This document shows, piece after piece, positions 1 through 5,191 of a stretch of 10,419 nucleotides of DNA (position 1 is its first letter; each line of letters begins with the position of its first letter). The DNA is taken from the NCBI GenBank assembly GCA_016181905.1, contig JACOYM010000079.1, positions 1 through 10,419 of the forward strand, written 5' to 3'. A program made the position numbers and the translations under genes. The stretch is from Candidatus Pacearchaeota archaeon (GTDB taxonomy: Archaea > Nanobdellota > Nanobdellia > Pacearchaeales > GW2011-AR1). The notes under the pieces are model-generated. The model made no database searches, was not told where the DNA came from, and saw only the letters and a list, made by a program, of their open reading frames with translations.

Positions 1-2
1 TC

Positions 3-95
3 AGTTATATTAAGAAATCAGCAGAATTAAATTTAGTGGAAAAAGGCAATTCCTCGCTGTGCTTAAAAGCACAGGTATCCTTGCCTTTGATGTAA
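3..95 (+). CDS. Possible 3' tail of a plus-strand gene (partial)
   Basis: Frame 3 is open from the left edge of the window to a TAA at 93-95, giving about 30 residues of ordinary composition that end in ...QVSLPLM. It has no start inside the window, so it would be the C-terminal tail of a gene beginning to the left and converging on the membrane protein gene at 124-738. A stop-free run this short in A+T-rich DNA can arise by chance, and the hairpin at 42-88 lies wholly inside it. No family is recognisable. Low confidence. Confidence 0.2.
   Translation, partial: SYIKKSAELNLVEKGNSSLCLKAQVSLPLM
42..88 (-). terminator. Two-tier hairpin, possible terminator
   Basis: An 8-bp outer stem (AAAGGCAA at 42-49 with TTGCCTTT at 81-88) encloses a second perfect 8-bp stem (CTGTGCTT at 57-64 with AAGCACAG at 67-74). 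The two stems are separated by an asymmetric internal loop of 7 and 6 bases. Read on the minus strand it lies downstream of the gene ending at 124, and its 3' arm runs into five T residues (complement of 40-44), so a terminator for that gene is the simplest reading. A structured small RNA is the alternative. Confidence 0.4.
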
Positions 96-116
96 TGACA
101 TAAAAATTGGTAGAAA

Positions 117-135
117 ATTAATGTCATTTGCTATA
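117..135. repeat. 19-bp direct repeat, copy 1 (gene 3' end)
   Basis: ATTAATGTCATTTGCTATA occurs here and again, identically, at 794-812. In both copies the minus strand encodes the last residues Y-S-K, the TGA stop and the first bases after it, so two neighbouring genes end in the same DNA. This copy also forms the right arm of an 8-bp inverted repeat (AATGACAT at 94-101, ATGTCATT at 121-128). Confidence 0.85.
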
Positions 136-738
136 GTTATATTTTTTCTTCTTCGCCAGTATAAAAATAATTATGCCTGCAATAAAAAATAAAATGGCAA
201 ATGCCAGAGAATAATTGCCTGCGCCAAAGCCTTTTGAGACAGCATATCCTGTTGCGCTAATTCTTAAAAAAACCGATAACGTTAAAAGCCCGATTGAAAA
301 AACAAGCAAGATTGCAGCTGCTTTTTTATGCAGTATCTCCTCTAAAAAGCCTTCCTTTTTGTGTTCTTTTCCTCTCGCCCTTTCCAGATGTTTCTTTATT
401 TCTTCTGCCTCTTTTTCAATCTTTTCTGCCCATCCTTTATCTTCTTCAGCAATCTTAAATTTCTTACCTAAAAATGTCTCAACATACATTAGTTTGTATC
501 TATCAGAGAGAGTTAATCCTTCCTCGTCTTTATCTTCTGAATACCTGTTTAGCCCTTCATCAGGTATCTTTCTTTCTTCTTCTTTGTCTCTTACTGAAAG
601 TCCATATTCTTCTTTGAAAAATCTAGAAAAAAGGGGCTCTTGCGCTATAATATAATGCTCGGGGCAGGGTCTTTTATAGCCATAATGCCCAGGGTCAAGA
701 ATAGAGAATTTCTTTGCCTTATATGTTCCAACTGCCAT
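124..738 (-). CDS. Hypothetical two-TM membrane protein
   Basis: This 204-aa protein belongs to no family I recognise. The first 130 residues are hydrophilic and highly charged, with a likely helical or coiled-coil stretch at about 98-128 (rich in E, K and R). Two hydrophobic segments follow, at about 140-160 and 176-195, joined by a short Gly/Ser/Ala loop containing ATGYAV, and the protein ends in a lysine-rich tail KKKKYNYSK. The layout suggests a C-terminally anchored inner-membrane protein with a large cytoplasmic N-terminus; orientation is inferred from the basic tail. The ATG at 738 is the natural start. No TATA box sits at the right distance, and the nitroreductase stop is only 62 bp upstream on the same strand, so read-through from that gene is possible. 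The last codons and stop lie in the repeat shared with the nitroreductase. Confidence 0.75.
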   Translation of the reverse strand: MAVGTYKAKKFSILDPGHYGYKRPCPEHYIIAQEPLFSRFFKEEYGLSVRDKEEERKIPDEGLNRYSEDKDEEGLTLSDRYKLMYVETFLGKKFKIAEEDKGWAEKIEKEAEEIKKHLERARGKEHKKEGFLEEILHKKAAAILLVFSIGLLTLSVFLRISATGYAVSKGFGAGNYSLAFAILFFIAGIIIFILAKKKKYNYSK

Positions 739-793
739 TTTAAGTTTCAGCTTTCCTCAATTTTACTTATCCTGCTCGCTTGCATCATGGTAT

Positions 794-812
794 ATTAATG
801 TCATTTGCTATA
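794..812. repeat. 19-bp direct repeat, copy 2 (gene 3' end)
   Basis: This is the second identical copy of the 19-bp sequence at 117-135. It covers the Y-S-K codons and TGA stop of the nitroreductase gene plus seven bases beyond. The flanking inverted-repeat partner seen beside copy 1 is absent here. Confidence 0.85.
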
Positions 813-1343
813 TTTCATATACTTGTTCTTATACTTGTCAAAATACAAAACGCTGTCAAGATTTGCCTTCTGCCTCTTTTTTGTTTTTCCCAGCTCGTAA
901 CCTATCGGCAGAATTGCCTCAACATTAACATCGTCCGGAATCTGAAGAATGCCCTTTACAACCTCGTCAGAAAAAGCGCCTATCCAGCAGCTCGCAAGGC
1001 CTAAATCAACAGCCTTTAATAAAAAATGCTCTATCGCAGCCCCTGCCTGATGCCTTGAATACATCTCTGCCCGGTCTTCATACAATCTTTTCAGCTGGTC
1101 GTTCTTTGAGCATACAACAACAGCATATTGCGCCTTAACAAGAAAATCATGCTGGCTTGCGTCAGCAAGCCCTTTTATCTTTTCCCTGTCGCTGACAAGT
1201 ATAAATCTCAGGCTCTGCACATTGCCTGCCAAAGGCGCATGAAGCGCGCAGCTTATTGCCTTAATAACCTCTCTCCAGTCAACCTTTTTAGAAGAAAAAT
1301 TCCTGATGCTTTGCCTCTTCTCAACAACCCTGTCAAATTCCAT
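801..1343 (-). CDS. Nitroreductase family protein
   Basis: This 180-aa protein has the size and landmarks of the FMN-dependent nitroreductase family, whose members use NAD(P)H to reduce nitro compounds, quinones or other acceptors. Near the N-terminus, VVEKRQSIRNF matches the family signature (R-x-S-x-R, contacting the FMN phosphate) at residues 10-14. HAPLAGNVQSLRF at about 35-47 resembles the second cofactor-contacting segment (A-P-S-x-x-N-x-Q-P-w-x-F in relatives). GLASCWIGAF at about 114-123 matches the conserved G-x-x-(S/T)-x-W-(I/L)-G region, and LPIGY lies near the end. The physiological substrate cannot be read from sequence. A TATA-like box centred 25 bp upstream of the ATG at 1343 supports this start and a leaderless transcript. 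The C-terminal tail KYMKYSK is encoded partly by the 19-bp repeat shared with the next gene. Confidence 0.9.
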   Translation of the reverse strand: MEFDRVVEKRQSIRNFSSKKVDWREVIKAISCALHAPLAGNVQSLRFILVSDREKIKGLADASQHDFLVKAQYAVVVCSKNDQLKRLYEDRAEMYSRHQAGAAIEHFLLKAVDLGLASCWIGAFSDEVVKGILQIPDDVNVEAILPIGYELGKTKKRQKANLDSVLYFDKYKNKYMKYSK

Positions 1344-1364
1344 AAGATAACAAGACAGAAAGAG

Positions 1365-1372
1365 TATAAAAA
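1365..1372 (-). promoter_or_regulatory. TATA box for nitroreductase gene
   Basis: TTTTTATA on the minus strand is centred about 25 bp upstream of the ATG at 1343. This is the spacing expected between an archaeal TATA box and the transcription start, so the mRNA is probably leaderless. Confidence 0.55.
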
Positions 1373-1385
1373 GATTATGGAAAAA

Positions 1386-1490
1386 CGTCCCGGAGAGGAC
1401 TCGAACCTCTGACCTACTGATTAACAGTCAGCCGCTCTACCTGTTGCTCCCTTTCTCAGTTTTGCTTTGAAAAGTCTGAGCTACCGGGAC
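1386..1490 (-). tRNA. tRNA-Asn (GTT) with enlarged D-loop or intron
   Basis: The minus strand folds as a tRNA. The 7-bp acceptor stem is GTCCCGG (1490-1484) with CCGGGAC (1393-1387), followed by discriminator G at 1386. The anticodon stem GCTGA/TCAGT frames the loop CTGTTAA with anticodon GTT at 1425-1423, and the T-arm is AGAGG-TTCGAGT-CCTCT. No CCA is encoded. The D-stem GCTC (1481-1478) / GAGC (1437-1434) is intact, but 40 bases separate the two arms where 8 to 11 are usual, so about 30 bases are extra. The insertion can pair CTCAG (1480-1476) with CTGAG (1459-1455), competing with the D-stem. I could not draw a clean bulge-helix-bulge, so intron versus enlarged loop is unresolved. It lies just 3' of the KH gene on the same strand. 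Confidence 0.88.
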
Positions 1491-1513
1491 GTGCCAGGAA
1501 AAACTAATATAGC

Positions 1514-1521
1514 TATTTAAA
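1514..1521 (-). promoter_or_regulatory. Possible TATA box for tRNA-Asn
   Basis: TTTAAATA on the minus strand is centred about 27 bp upstream of the tRNA 5' end and overlaps the stop codon of the KH gene. It would allow the tRNA its own promoter; processing from the upstream aIF1A-KH transcript is the alternative. Confidence 0.4.
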
Positions 1522-2056
1522 ACTTATTCTTTTTTATTTTCTTTTTAGAATCCTCAACTATCTCCAAATCATCAGAGCCCCTCTCCATACCCCTGCTCTT
1601 TTCCAGGTAGCTGTAAACATTTGCCTGCTTGCTTCCCTTTATGAGTGATTTCATGGCAGTAAGAGCAAAATCAATATCCTCTGCCTTTCCAATTATGCCG
1701 ACCATATTGTCGTGCAAAACAATCTCGCAGTTGGAAAGCTCGCACATTGTTTTTAATGTCCTGCCAAACGTTCCTATAACCCTTGCTCTCACCTCGCTCA
1801 AATTCTTTCTGCGGGATATGTCCTTTATGCTTATCTTCTCAAACACATAATTCTCATCAGCAAGAAGCAATGCCTCATTAATGCTGAATCCCAGCTCAAC
1901 TGCATCAAAAACCCTCAAGGCAAGATATTCGCTTAATTCATCACCAGAAATGATTATATTATTTCCTTTAAAGCCAATCTCCACGCCCAGCTTTTTCTCA
2001 ATCAGCCCTTTATTTTGCGCTATCTTTCTTTTATTTTTAACATAAAATGCTCTCAT
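1517..2056 (-). CDS. KH-domain RNA-binding protein, Dim2/Pno1-like
   Basis: This 179-aa protein resembles archaeal relatives of eukaryotic Dim2/Pno1, which bind the 3' end of small-subunit rRNA during ribosome assembly. The first KH-like region covers about residues 15-75. The second is clearer: RARVIGTFGRTLKTM at about 90-104 carries the G-x-x-G loop (G95-T-F-G98), followed by NCEIVLHDNMVGIIG and a final helix. The 3'-most 25 residues are a charged, lysine-rich tail. The gene begins four bases after the aIF1A stop, so the two are surely co-transcribed. Pairing of aIF1A with this KH protein is a known archaeal arrangement; in many genomes a Rio1 kinase gene lies between or beside them, and none is present here. 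The ATG at 2056 is the only sensible start. Confidence 0.88.
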   Translation of the reverse strand: MRAFYVKNKRKIAQNKGLIEKKLGVEIGFKGNNIIISGDELSEYLALRVFDAVELGFSINEALLLADENYVFEKISIKDISRRKNLSEVRARVIGTFGRTLKTMCELSNCEIVLHDNMVGIIGKAEDIDFALTAMKSLIKGSKQANVYSYLEKSRGMERGSDDLEIVEDSKKKIKKNKF

Positions 2057-2060
2057 CCTG

Positions 2061-2423
2061 TCAAAACTCTGACCCCATTGTCTTGAGATACCCTTTATTC
2101 CTCAGCCACTGAATAGCTGTTGGCGTGTATTTGAATATGACATCCCCTTTTTCATCATCAAACTCCCATGGCTCTACAATTACAACATCCCCCTCTCTAA
2201 GCCATAGCTTTCTTTTCATCCTTCCTGGAACCCTGCAATTTCTTGCTTTTCCGTCAAGGCATCTTACAATCATTCTTGCCCCTCCAACTCTTTGTTCAAT
2301 AATTCCAACAACCTCTTTGCCTCTCGGAAGCCTAACTCTGATAAACTCCGGGTTCTCTGCCCCTTCCTGCGGGTTGCGGTATCCCTTCTTGCTTGCATTC
2401 CTGCTGCTTTTCTTCTTGTACAT
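2061..2423 (-). CDS. eif1A: Translation initiation factor aIF1A
   Basis: This 120-aa protein is archaeal IF-1A, which binds the A-site of the small ribosomal subunit during initiation and helps scanning and start selection. The basic N-terminal tail (MYKKKSSRNASKKGYR) is followed by the S1/OB-fold at about residues 25-95. Family landmarks are VVGIIEQRVGGARMIVRCLDG, RNCRVPGRMKRKLW-REGDVV and VEPWEFDDEKGDVIFKY, then a C-terminal helix ending WLRNKGYL. An in-frame ATG at 2441 would add six residues. I chose 2423 because TATA box TTTATAAA (2445-2452) is centred 25 bp upstream of it, so a transcript from that box would begin at about 2423 and exclude the upstream ATG. Length and composition are normal. 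It heads the operon with the KH protein. Confidence 0.94.
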   Translation of the reverse strand: MYKKKSSRNASKKGYRNPQEGAENPEFIRVRLPRGKEVVGIIEQRVGGARMIVRCLDGKARNCRVPGRMKRKLWLREGDVVIVEPWEFDDEKGDVIFKYTPTAIQWLRNKGYLKTMGSEF

Positions 2424-2444
2424 CTTATGATAAAAAATCATAGA

Positions 2445-2452
2445 TTTATAAA
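2445..2452 (-). promoter_or_regulatory. TATA box for aIF1A operon
   Basis: TTTATAAA is centred about 25 bp upstream of the ATG at 2423, predicting a leaderless mRNA. A second, similar box at 2456-2463 would start transcription at about 2434. Neither would place the ATG at 2441 inside the transcript, which decides the start call. Confidence 0.6.
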
Positions 2453-2500
2453 GGTTTATAAAAAATTAATTCTTAAGAAATCCTCACATATACTAACATT

Positions 2501-2519
2501 AAAGAAAGTTATTTAAATA
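2501..2519 (+). promoter_or_regulatory. BRE/TATA promoter for HAD gene
   Basis: A purine run AAAGAAAG (2501-2508), like an archaeal BRE, precedes TATTTAAATA (2510-2519), whose centre is about 24 bp upstream of the ATG at 2539. The spacing implies a leaderless or nearly leaderless transcript. This promoter is divergent from that of aIF1A. Confidence 0.6.
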
Positions 2520-2538
2520 ATACAGATATCTTCTTATC

Positions 2539-3273
2539 ATGATAAAAAGAGCAGTGCTGTTTGATTTAGATAATACCTTGTATGAATATGACCCCCCGCA
2601 TAAAAAAGCTCTTTTTGCTGTTTACAAAGAGCTGAAAAATAAAATAAAACTTTCCAGAAAGAAATTTGATTTTTTATTCAAAATTTCAAAACAGGAGATT
2701 CATAGAGAACTTTCAGGAACAGCTTCGGCACATAATCGCATTTTATATTTTCAAAGATTAATTGAAAAAACGCATAATACTATAGAACCTGCAATTATAT
2801 TAAAATTATATGAAGTCTATTGGAAGGCTTTTCTAAAAAACATGTCTTTATCGCATGGAGTTTTATCAACACTAAAGCAACTAAAGAAACAAAATTACAT
2901 GATTGCAATAGTCTCAGATATGACAACACACATTCAACTTAGAAAGTTAAGAAAACTCAAAATAACAAAATATATCGATTATTTAGTAACATCCGAAGAA
3001 GCTGGTTCTGAGAAGCCGCATTCAATAATGTTTCTTTTGACATTAAACAAATTAAGATTAAAACCAGAGGAAGTTATAATGGTTGGGGATAGTCTTATTT
3101 CAGATATAGAGGGAGCAAATTCAGTTGGAATCCCCACAGCTCTGATTAAAAAAGGAAGATTTTACAAACAATCAGAAGAAAGTTATCAAAAACCTAATGT
3201 TGTTATAAAAGAAATTTCTGAAATCTTAGATATTCTAAACTTCAAAATTCCACGAGTTCAAACCACTCGTTAA
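2539..3273 (+). CDS. HAD-superfamily hydrolase
   Basis: This 244-aa phosphatase-like protein has all four HAD motifs. Motif I is FDLDNT, with nucleophile D9 and acid/base D11. Motif II is VSDMT with S126. Motif III lysine is K159 in SEKPHS, and motif IV is VGDSLISDIEGA with D184 and D189. The segment between motif I and motif II (about 18-100) is a helical cap of the C1 type. The usual role is hydrolysis of a small phosphorylated metabolite, but the substrate cannot be told. It is the only complete plus-strand gene in the window that I believe. It is richer in A+T than the informational genes beside it, with many AAA, TTA and ATA codons, so later acquisition is possible but unproven. It converges on the DUF424 gene with 56 bp between stops. 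Confidence 0.92.
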   Translation: MIKRAVLFDLDNTLYEYDPPHKKALFAVYKELKNKIKLSRKKFDFLFKISKQEIHRELSGTASAHNRILYFQRLIEKTHNTIEPAIILKLYEVYWKAFLKNMSLSHGVLSTLKQLKKQNYMIAIVSDMTTHIQLRKLRKLKITKYIDYLVTSEEAGSEKPHSIMFLLTLNKLRLKPEEVIMVGDSLISDIEGANSVGIPTALIKKGRFYKQSEESYQKPNVVIKEISEILDILNFKIPRVQTTR

Positions 3274-3329
3274 AAAGAATTCTGAGAGTGATTAAAAAAT
3301 AGTAGTTTTTGACAACAATAACATAATCC

Positions 3330-3632
3330 TCACACAAACACCAGCGCAAAAGGCACGCCCTGAATTGTTTTTATGCCTTCCCTTGAAATTATGCCTGCCT
3401 TCAATGCAGCATCCACTGCCTGCCTGCCAACAATATTAAAAGTAGCGTCCTCACCTGCAGCATTCCTTATGATATTCACAGCCTCTTTTTCTGCCTTTTC
3501 CTCGCCCTTAAAAAAATTCTCATTAATCTCCAGCTGCATTATTCCTTCTTCAAGCCTTTTCCCAATAAGCTCAGAATCACAGACTGCAACAACGTCTCTG
3601 TAAGACTTGTGTATTTTCACAAGCATTTTCAT
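3330..3632 (-). CDS. DUF424 family archaeal protein
   Basis: This 100-aa protein matches my recollection of the archaeal DUF424 family (COG2412). It has a short N-terminal strand MLVKIHKS, a central acidic segment ELIGKRLEEG, a FFKG motif, and the C-terminal part NIVGRQAVDAALKAGIISREGIKTIQGVPFALVFV. The family is small, almost confined to archaea and uncharacterised; a link with translation is suggested only by its neighbours. It starts 15 bp after the stop of the 47-aa zinc ribbon gene, so both are probably on one mRNA. A second ATG lies two codons downstream (residue 3) and could equally be the start. Nothing is truncated. I am fairly sure of the family and have no evidence for a reaction. 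Confidence 0.8.
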   Translation of the reverse strand: MKMLVKIHKSYRDVVAVCDSELIGKRLEEGIMQLEINENFFKGEEKAEKEAVNIIRNAAGEDATFNIVGRQAVDAALKAGIISREGIKTIQGVPFALVFV

Positions 3633-3647
3633 TTAAAACAGGCAAGA

Positions 3648-3791
3648 CTACTTTCCGCCAATTCTGCAAACAGTTGTTCCGCACTCAGGGCACTTTCCTT
3701 TAAACATCTTCACTCCTCTTGATGTTGCAGTTTCCTTTGGGTCCTTCATCTCAACCTGTTTCTTGCATTTCATGCAACGTCCTTCTACCAT
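3648..3791 (-). CDS. Small zinc ribbon protein (DUF5679-like)
   Basis: This 47-aa protein has two Cys-x2-Cys knuckles, RCMKCK (C6, C9) and KCPECG (C34, C37), separated by KKQVEMKDPKETATSRG, and ends TTVCRIGGK. The pattern (C-x-x-C-K, then E-M-K-D-P-K, a K-G-x-C-P-x-C-G-T knuckle and a terminal G-G) matches short zinc ribbon proteins annotated DUF5679 in archaea and bacteria, of unknown function. Its start is well supported by a perfect GGAGG Shine-Dalgarno motif at 3796-3800 on the minus strand. This contrasts with the leaderless genes around it. It lies between aIF2-beta and DUF424. Binding to RNA or a ribosomal partner is a guess based on context. Confidence 0.88.
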   Translation of the reverse strand: MVEGRCMKCKKQVEMKDPKETATSRGVKMFKGKCPECGTTVCRIGGK

Positions 3792-3795
3792 TTTT

Positions 3796-3800
3796 CCTCC
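3796..3800 (-). promoter_or_regulatory. Shine-Dalgarno of zinc ribbon gene
   Basis: GGAGG on the minus strand, four bases before the ATG at 3791, is a strong ribosome binding site and fixes the start of this tiny gene. TATA-like sequences at about 3805-3814 and 3825-3833 lie upstream and could give it a promoter separate from aIF2-beta. Confidence 0.65.
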
Positions 3801-3853
3801 ATTTTTATTTTATAATTGATTTTTGTATTATAGATAATAAAAAATCTGTTTTT

Positions 3854-3873
3854 AAACCTTTGTTTGAAGGTTT
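3854..3873 (-). terminator. Hairpin after aIF2-beta, likely terminator
   Basis: A 7-bp inverted repeat (AAACCTT at 3854-3860, AAGGTTT at 3867-3873, 6-base loop) starts one base past the aIF2-beta stop codon. On the minus strand it is followed after about ten bases by a run of six T residues. It may end or attenuate the aIF2-beta transcript before the zinc ribbon gene. Confidence 0.45.
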
Positions 3874-4284
3874 TTACAGCCTATATCCTATGCTGTGCTT
3901 CGCCCCGCATGCCAGGCAATGCAGAAAAGAAAACCTGTCCTGCTTTATGATTTCTGTATCAGGCTTTTTGCACTCCCTGCATATTACAAATTCCTTTGCA
4001 TAAAGCTCTATCTTGTCATTTATCCTCTGGCTAAGCAGCTTTCTGTTTAAAACTAATCTCTCTCCTTCAATCTGCCCAGGCGTGGCAAGCTCTTTCAGCA
4101 AAAACTTGAGAAAATGCTCTGGCTTTCTCCTGAAATAAGAGCACATCTGAAAAAAGTTTGTAATAATCGTCTTGTTTCCTTCCACATGCCCCTCTGCCTT
4201 GGGAATTTCAAACCTATCGCTCTTGCTTTCAACTGCCTTGACATGCTTGTATGCCTCGTCTAAAAGCTGTTCGTAATTTTCCAT
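3874..4284 (-). CDS. Translation initiation factor aIF2 subunit beta
   Basis: This 136-aa protein is archaeal aIF2-beta, part of the heterotrimer that brings initiator Met-tRNA to the small subunit as a GTP complex. The order is standard. An N-terminal helix (YEQLLDEAYKHV) corresponds to the part that binds the gamma subunit. The central domain (about 24-95) contains the signature GNKTIITNFFQMC and RRKPEHFLKFLLKELATPGQIEGERLVL. The C-terminal zinc ribbon has C102-x2-C105 and C123-x2-C126. Length matches other archaeal orthologues (about 135-140 aa). A TATA-like box at 4314-4321 is about 33 bp before the ATG, predicting a leader of only a few bases. It heads the group aIF2-beta, zinc ribbon, DUF424. 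Confidence 0.95.
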   Translation of the reverse strand: MENYEQLLDEAYKHVKAVESKSDRFEIPKAEGHVEGNKTIITNFFQMCSYFRRKPEHFLKFLLKELATPGQIEGERLVLNRKLLSQRINDKIELYAKEFVICRECKKPDTEIIKQDRFSFLHCLACGAKHSIGYRL

Positions 4285-4313
4285 TTTAATCTATACTCTC
4301 ACAGAACTAAGCA

Positions 4314-4321
4314 TTATAAAT
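4314..4321 (-). promoter_or_regulatory. TATA box for aIF2-beta
   Basis: ATTTATAA on the minus strand is centred about 33 bp upstream of the ATG at 4284, so transcription would begin a few bases before the start codon. It lies in the 39-bp gap after the hypothetical gene upstream. Confidence 0.5.
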
Positions 4322-4323
4322 CT

Positions 4324-5088
4324 TTACTTAGAATTTTTCGCGCTGGCTTCGCCAGAATCCAATATCCCATAAGCATAGCCATCGTCGCCGCCGTCCAAGT
4401 CGTAGCCATCGACACTCAACCTGTTACCAACAAGGCACTCGCAGGAACCCAAACACGCAACCAGCAAGATAGGTTCTTTGACACTATCAAATCCCCAAAC
4501 ATTAACTCCTCTCGTGTAAAATTTAGGAGAAGCAATTGCTCTAAGATTTTCAGCTTCTTTTTTTTCAGTATACTCTAAAATTCTTGCCAATCCACCTTGC
4601 GCAAAAGTATCGCAATCCTGAACTCCCATGCTAAATGTTTCATAGGGGGCAAAGGCAAGATCATTATCTAAAAGATAAATTCCATTAACCTTTTTGCTTG
4701 TTTTTAAAAAAGATTTAAGAGTTTTTTCGTCAGTTATAGGGCTTCCCTGCCTGTCTACTGGAGGATTTGCAAAAACACCTTCTGGTGTTCTTACTATTTT
4801 GCCAACCTGAAGCCATCTTGGGTCAAAAATCTCTGGCTTGGCTCTGTTTTCAAAATCATAAGCATTAATTAAAATAGTTTCGGCAGTAGTTGCTGGCTTA
4901 AAAGAAATTGTTTCCCCAGTTTCAGGATGAGAGTATTGTTTTTGCATTTCTGCTTGATTGTCTTTGTAAGTGCCAGGCCCAAAAGCAGATAAACTGGCAA
5001 TGAAATTTCTATCTCCTTTAACCCTGATTAATCCTCGTGCAGGATATTTTGCCTGTTTTTCTTGAATTATTGAATATTTTGTTTCCAT
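4324..5088 (-). CDS. Hypothetical protein, no recognised family
   Basis: This 254-aa protein is not one I recognise. It has no signal peptide or membrane segment and looks like a globular soluble protein. Visible features are an FGPGTYKDN segment at about 36-44, a PRWLQVGKIVRTPEGVFANPPVD stretch near the middle, the motif MGVQDCDTFAQGGLARILEY, and a C-terminal cysteine group ACLGSCECLVG. The end is acidic and Gly-rich (DGYDLDGGDDGYAYG). The alternation of short polar and aromatic motifs and the late Cys cluster are unlike any housekeeping family I know. The start at 5088 is well supported by a TATA box 25 bp upstream. It ends 39 bp before aIF2-beta, which has its own promoter. Local codon use is more A+T-rich than the flanking informational genes, so it could be an accessory gene. 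Confidence 0.8.
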   Translation of the reverse strand: METKYSIIQEKQAKYPARGLIRVKGDRNFIASLSAFGPGTYKDNQAEMQKQYSHPETGETISFKPATTAETILINAYDFENRAKPEIFDPRWLQVGKIVRTPEGVFANPPVDRQGSPITDEKTLKSFLKTSKKVNGIYLLDNDLAFAPYETFSMGVQDCDTFAQGGLARILEYTEKKEAENLRAIASPKFYTRGVNVWGFDSVKEPILLVACLGSCECLVGNRLSVDGYDLDGGDDGYAYGILDSGEASAKNSK

Positions 5089-5109
5089 GCTTTTTCTAAG
5101 AAAAAAGTG

Positions 5110-5117
5110 TTTATAAA
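5110..5117 (-). promoter_or_regulatory. TATA box for the 254-aa hypothetical gene
   Basis: TTTATAAA is centred about 25 bp upstream of the ATG at 5088, so the transcript would begin at or near the start codon. Another TATA-like element (TTTATATAAAAG, 5134-5145) lies further upstream and would give a leader of roughly 28 bases. Confidence 0.55.
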
Positions 5118-5191
5118 TCTTTTCGTTTTGTTACTTTTATATAAAGACAACAAATTTAAGGCTAATGCCTGCCCTATTTTGGAAAAGAGCC

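Noticed and set aside
42..100. H/ACA or C/D guide RNA
   Set aside because: The internal loop suggests a guide pocket, but no ACA box lies at the expected distance, there is no kink-turn, and only one imperfect C-box-like sequence was found.
215..655. Plus-strand open frame of 146 codons opposite the two-TM protein
   Set aside because: Its extreme Ser/Phe/Leu content is the reverse complement of the Glu/Lys-rich coding strand; it resembles no protein.
1128..1412. Plus-strand frame across the nitroreductase and into the tRNA
   Set aside because: It runs through a confident minus-strand gene and ends inside the tRNA sequence.
3253..3270. Six-bp inverted repeat (ACGAGT/ACTCGT) at the end of the HAD gene as terminator
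   Set aside because: It lies inside the coding region, is short, and is not followed by a T-run.
3786..3803. Five-codon upstream ORF before the zinc ribbon gene
   Set aside because: It merely contains the Shine-Dalgarno sequence; such a short frame is easily accidental.
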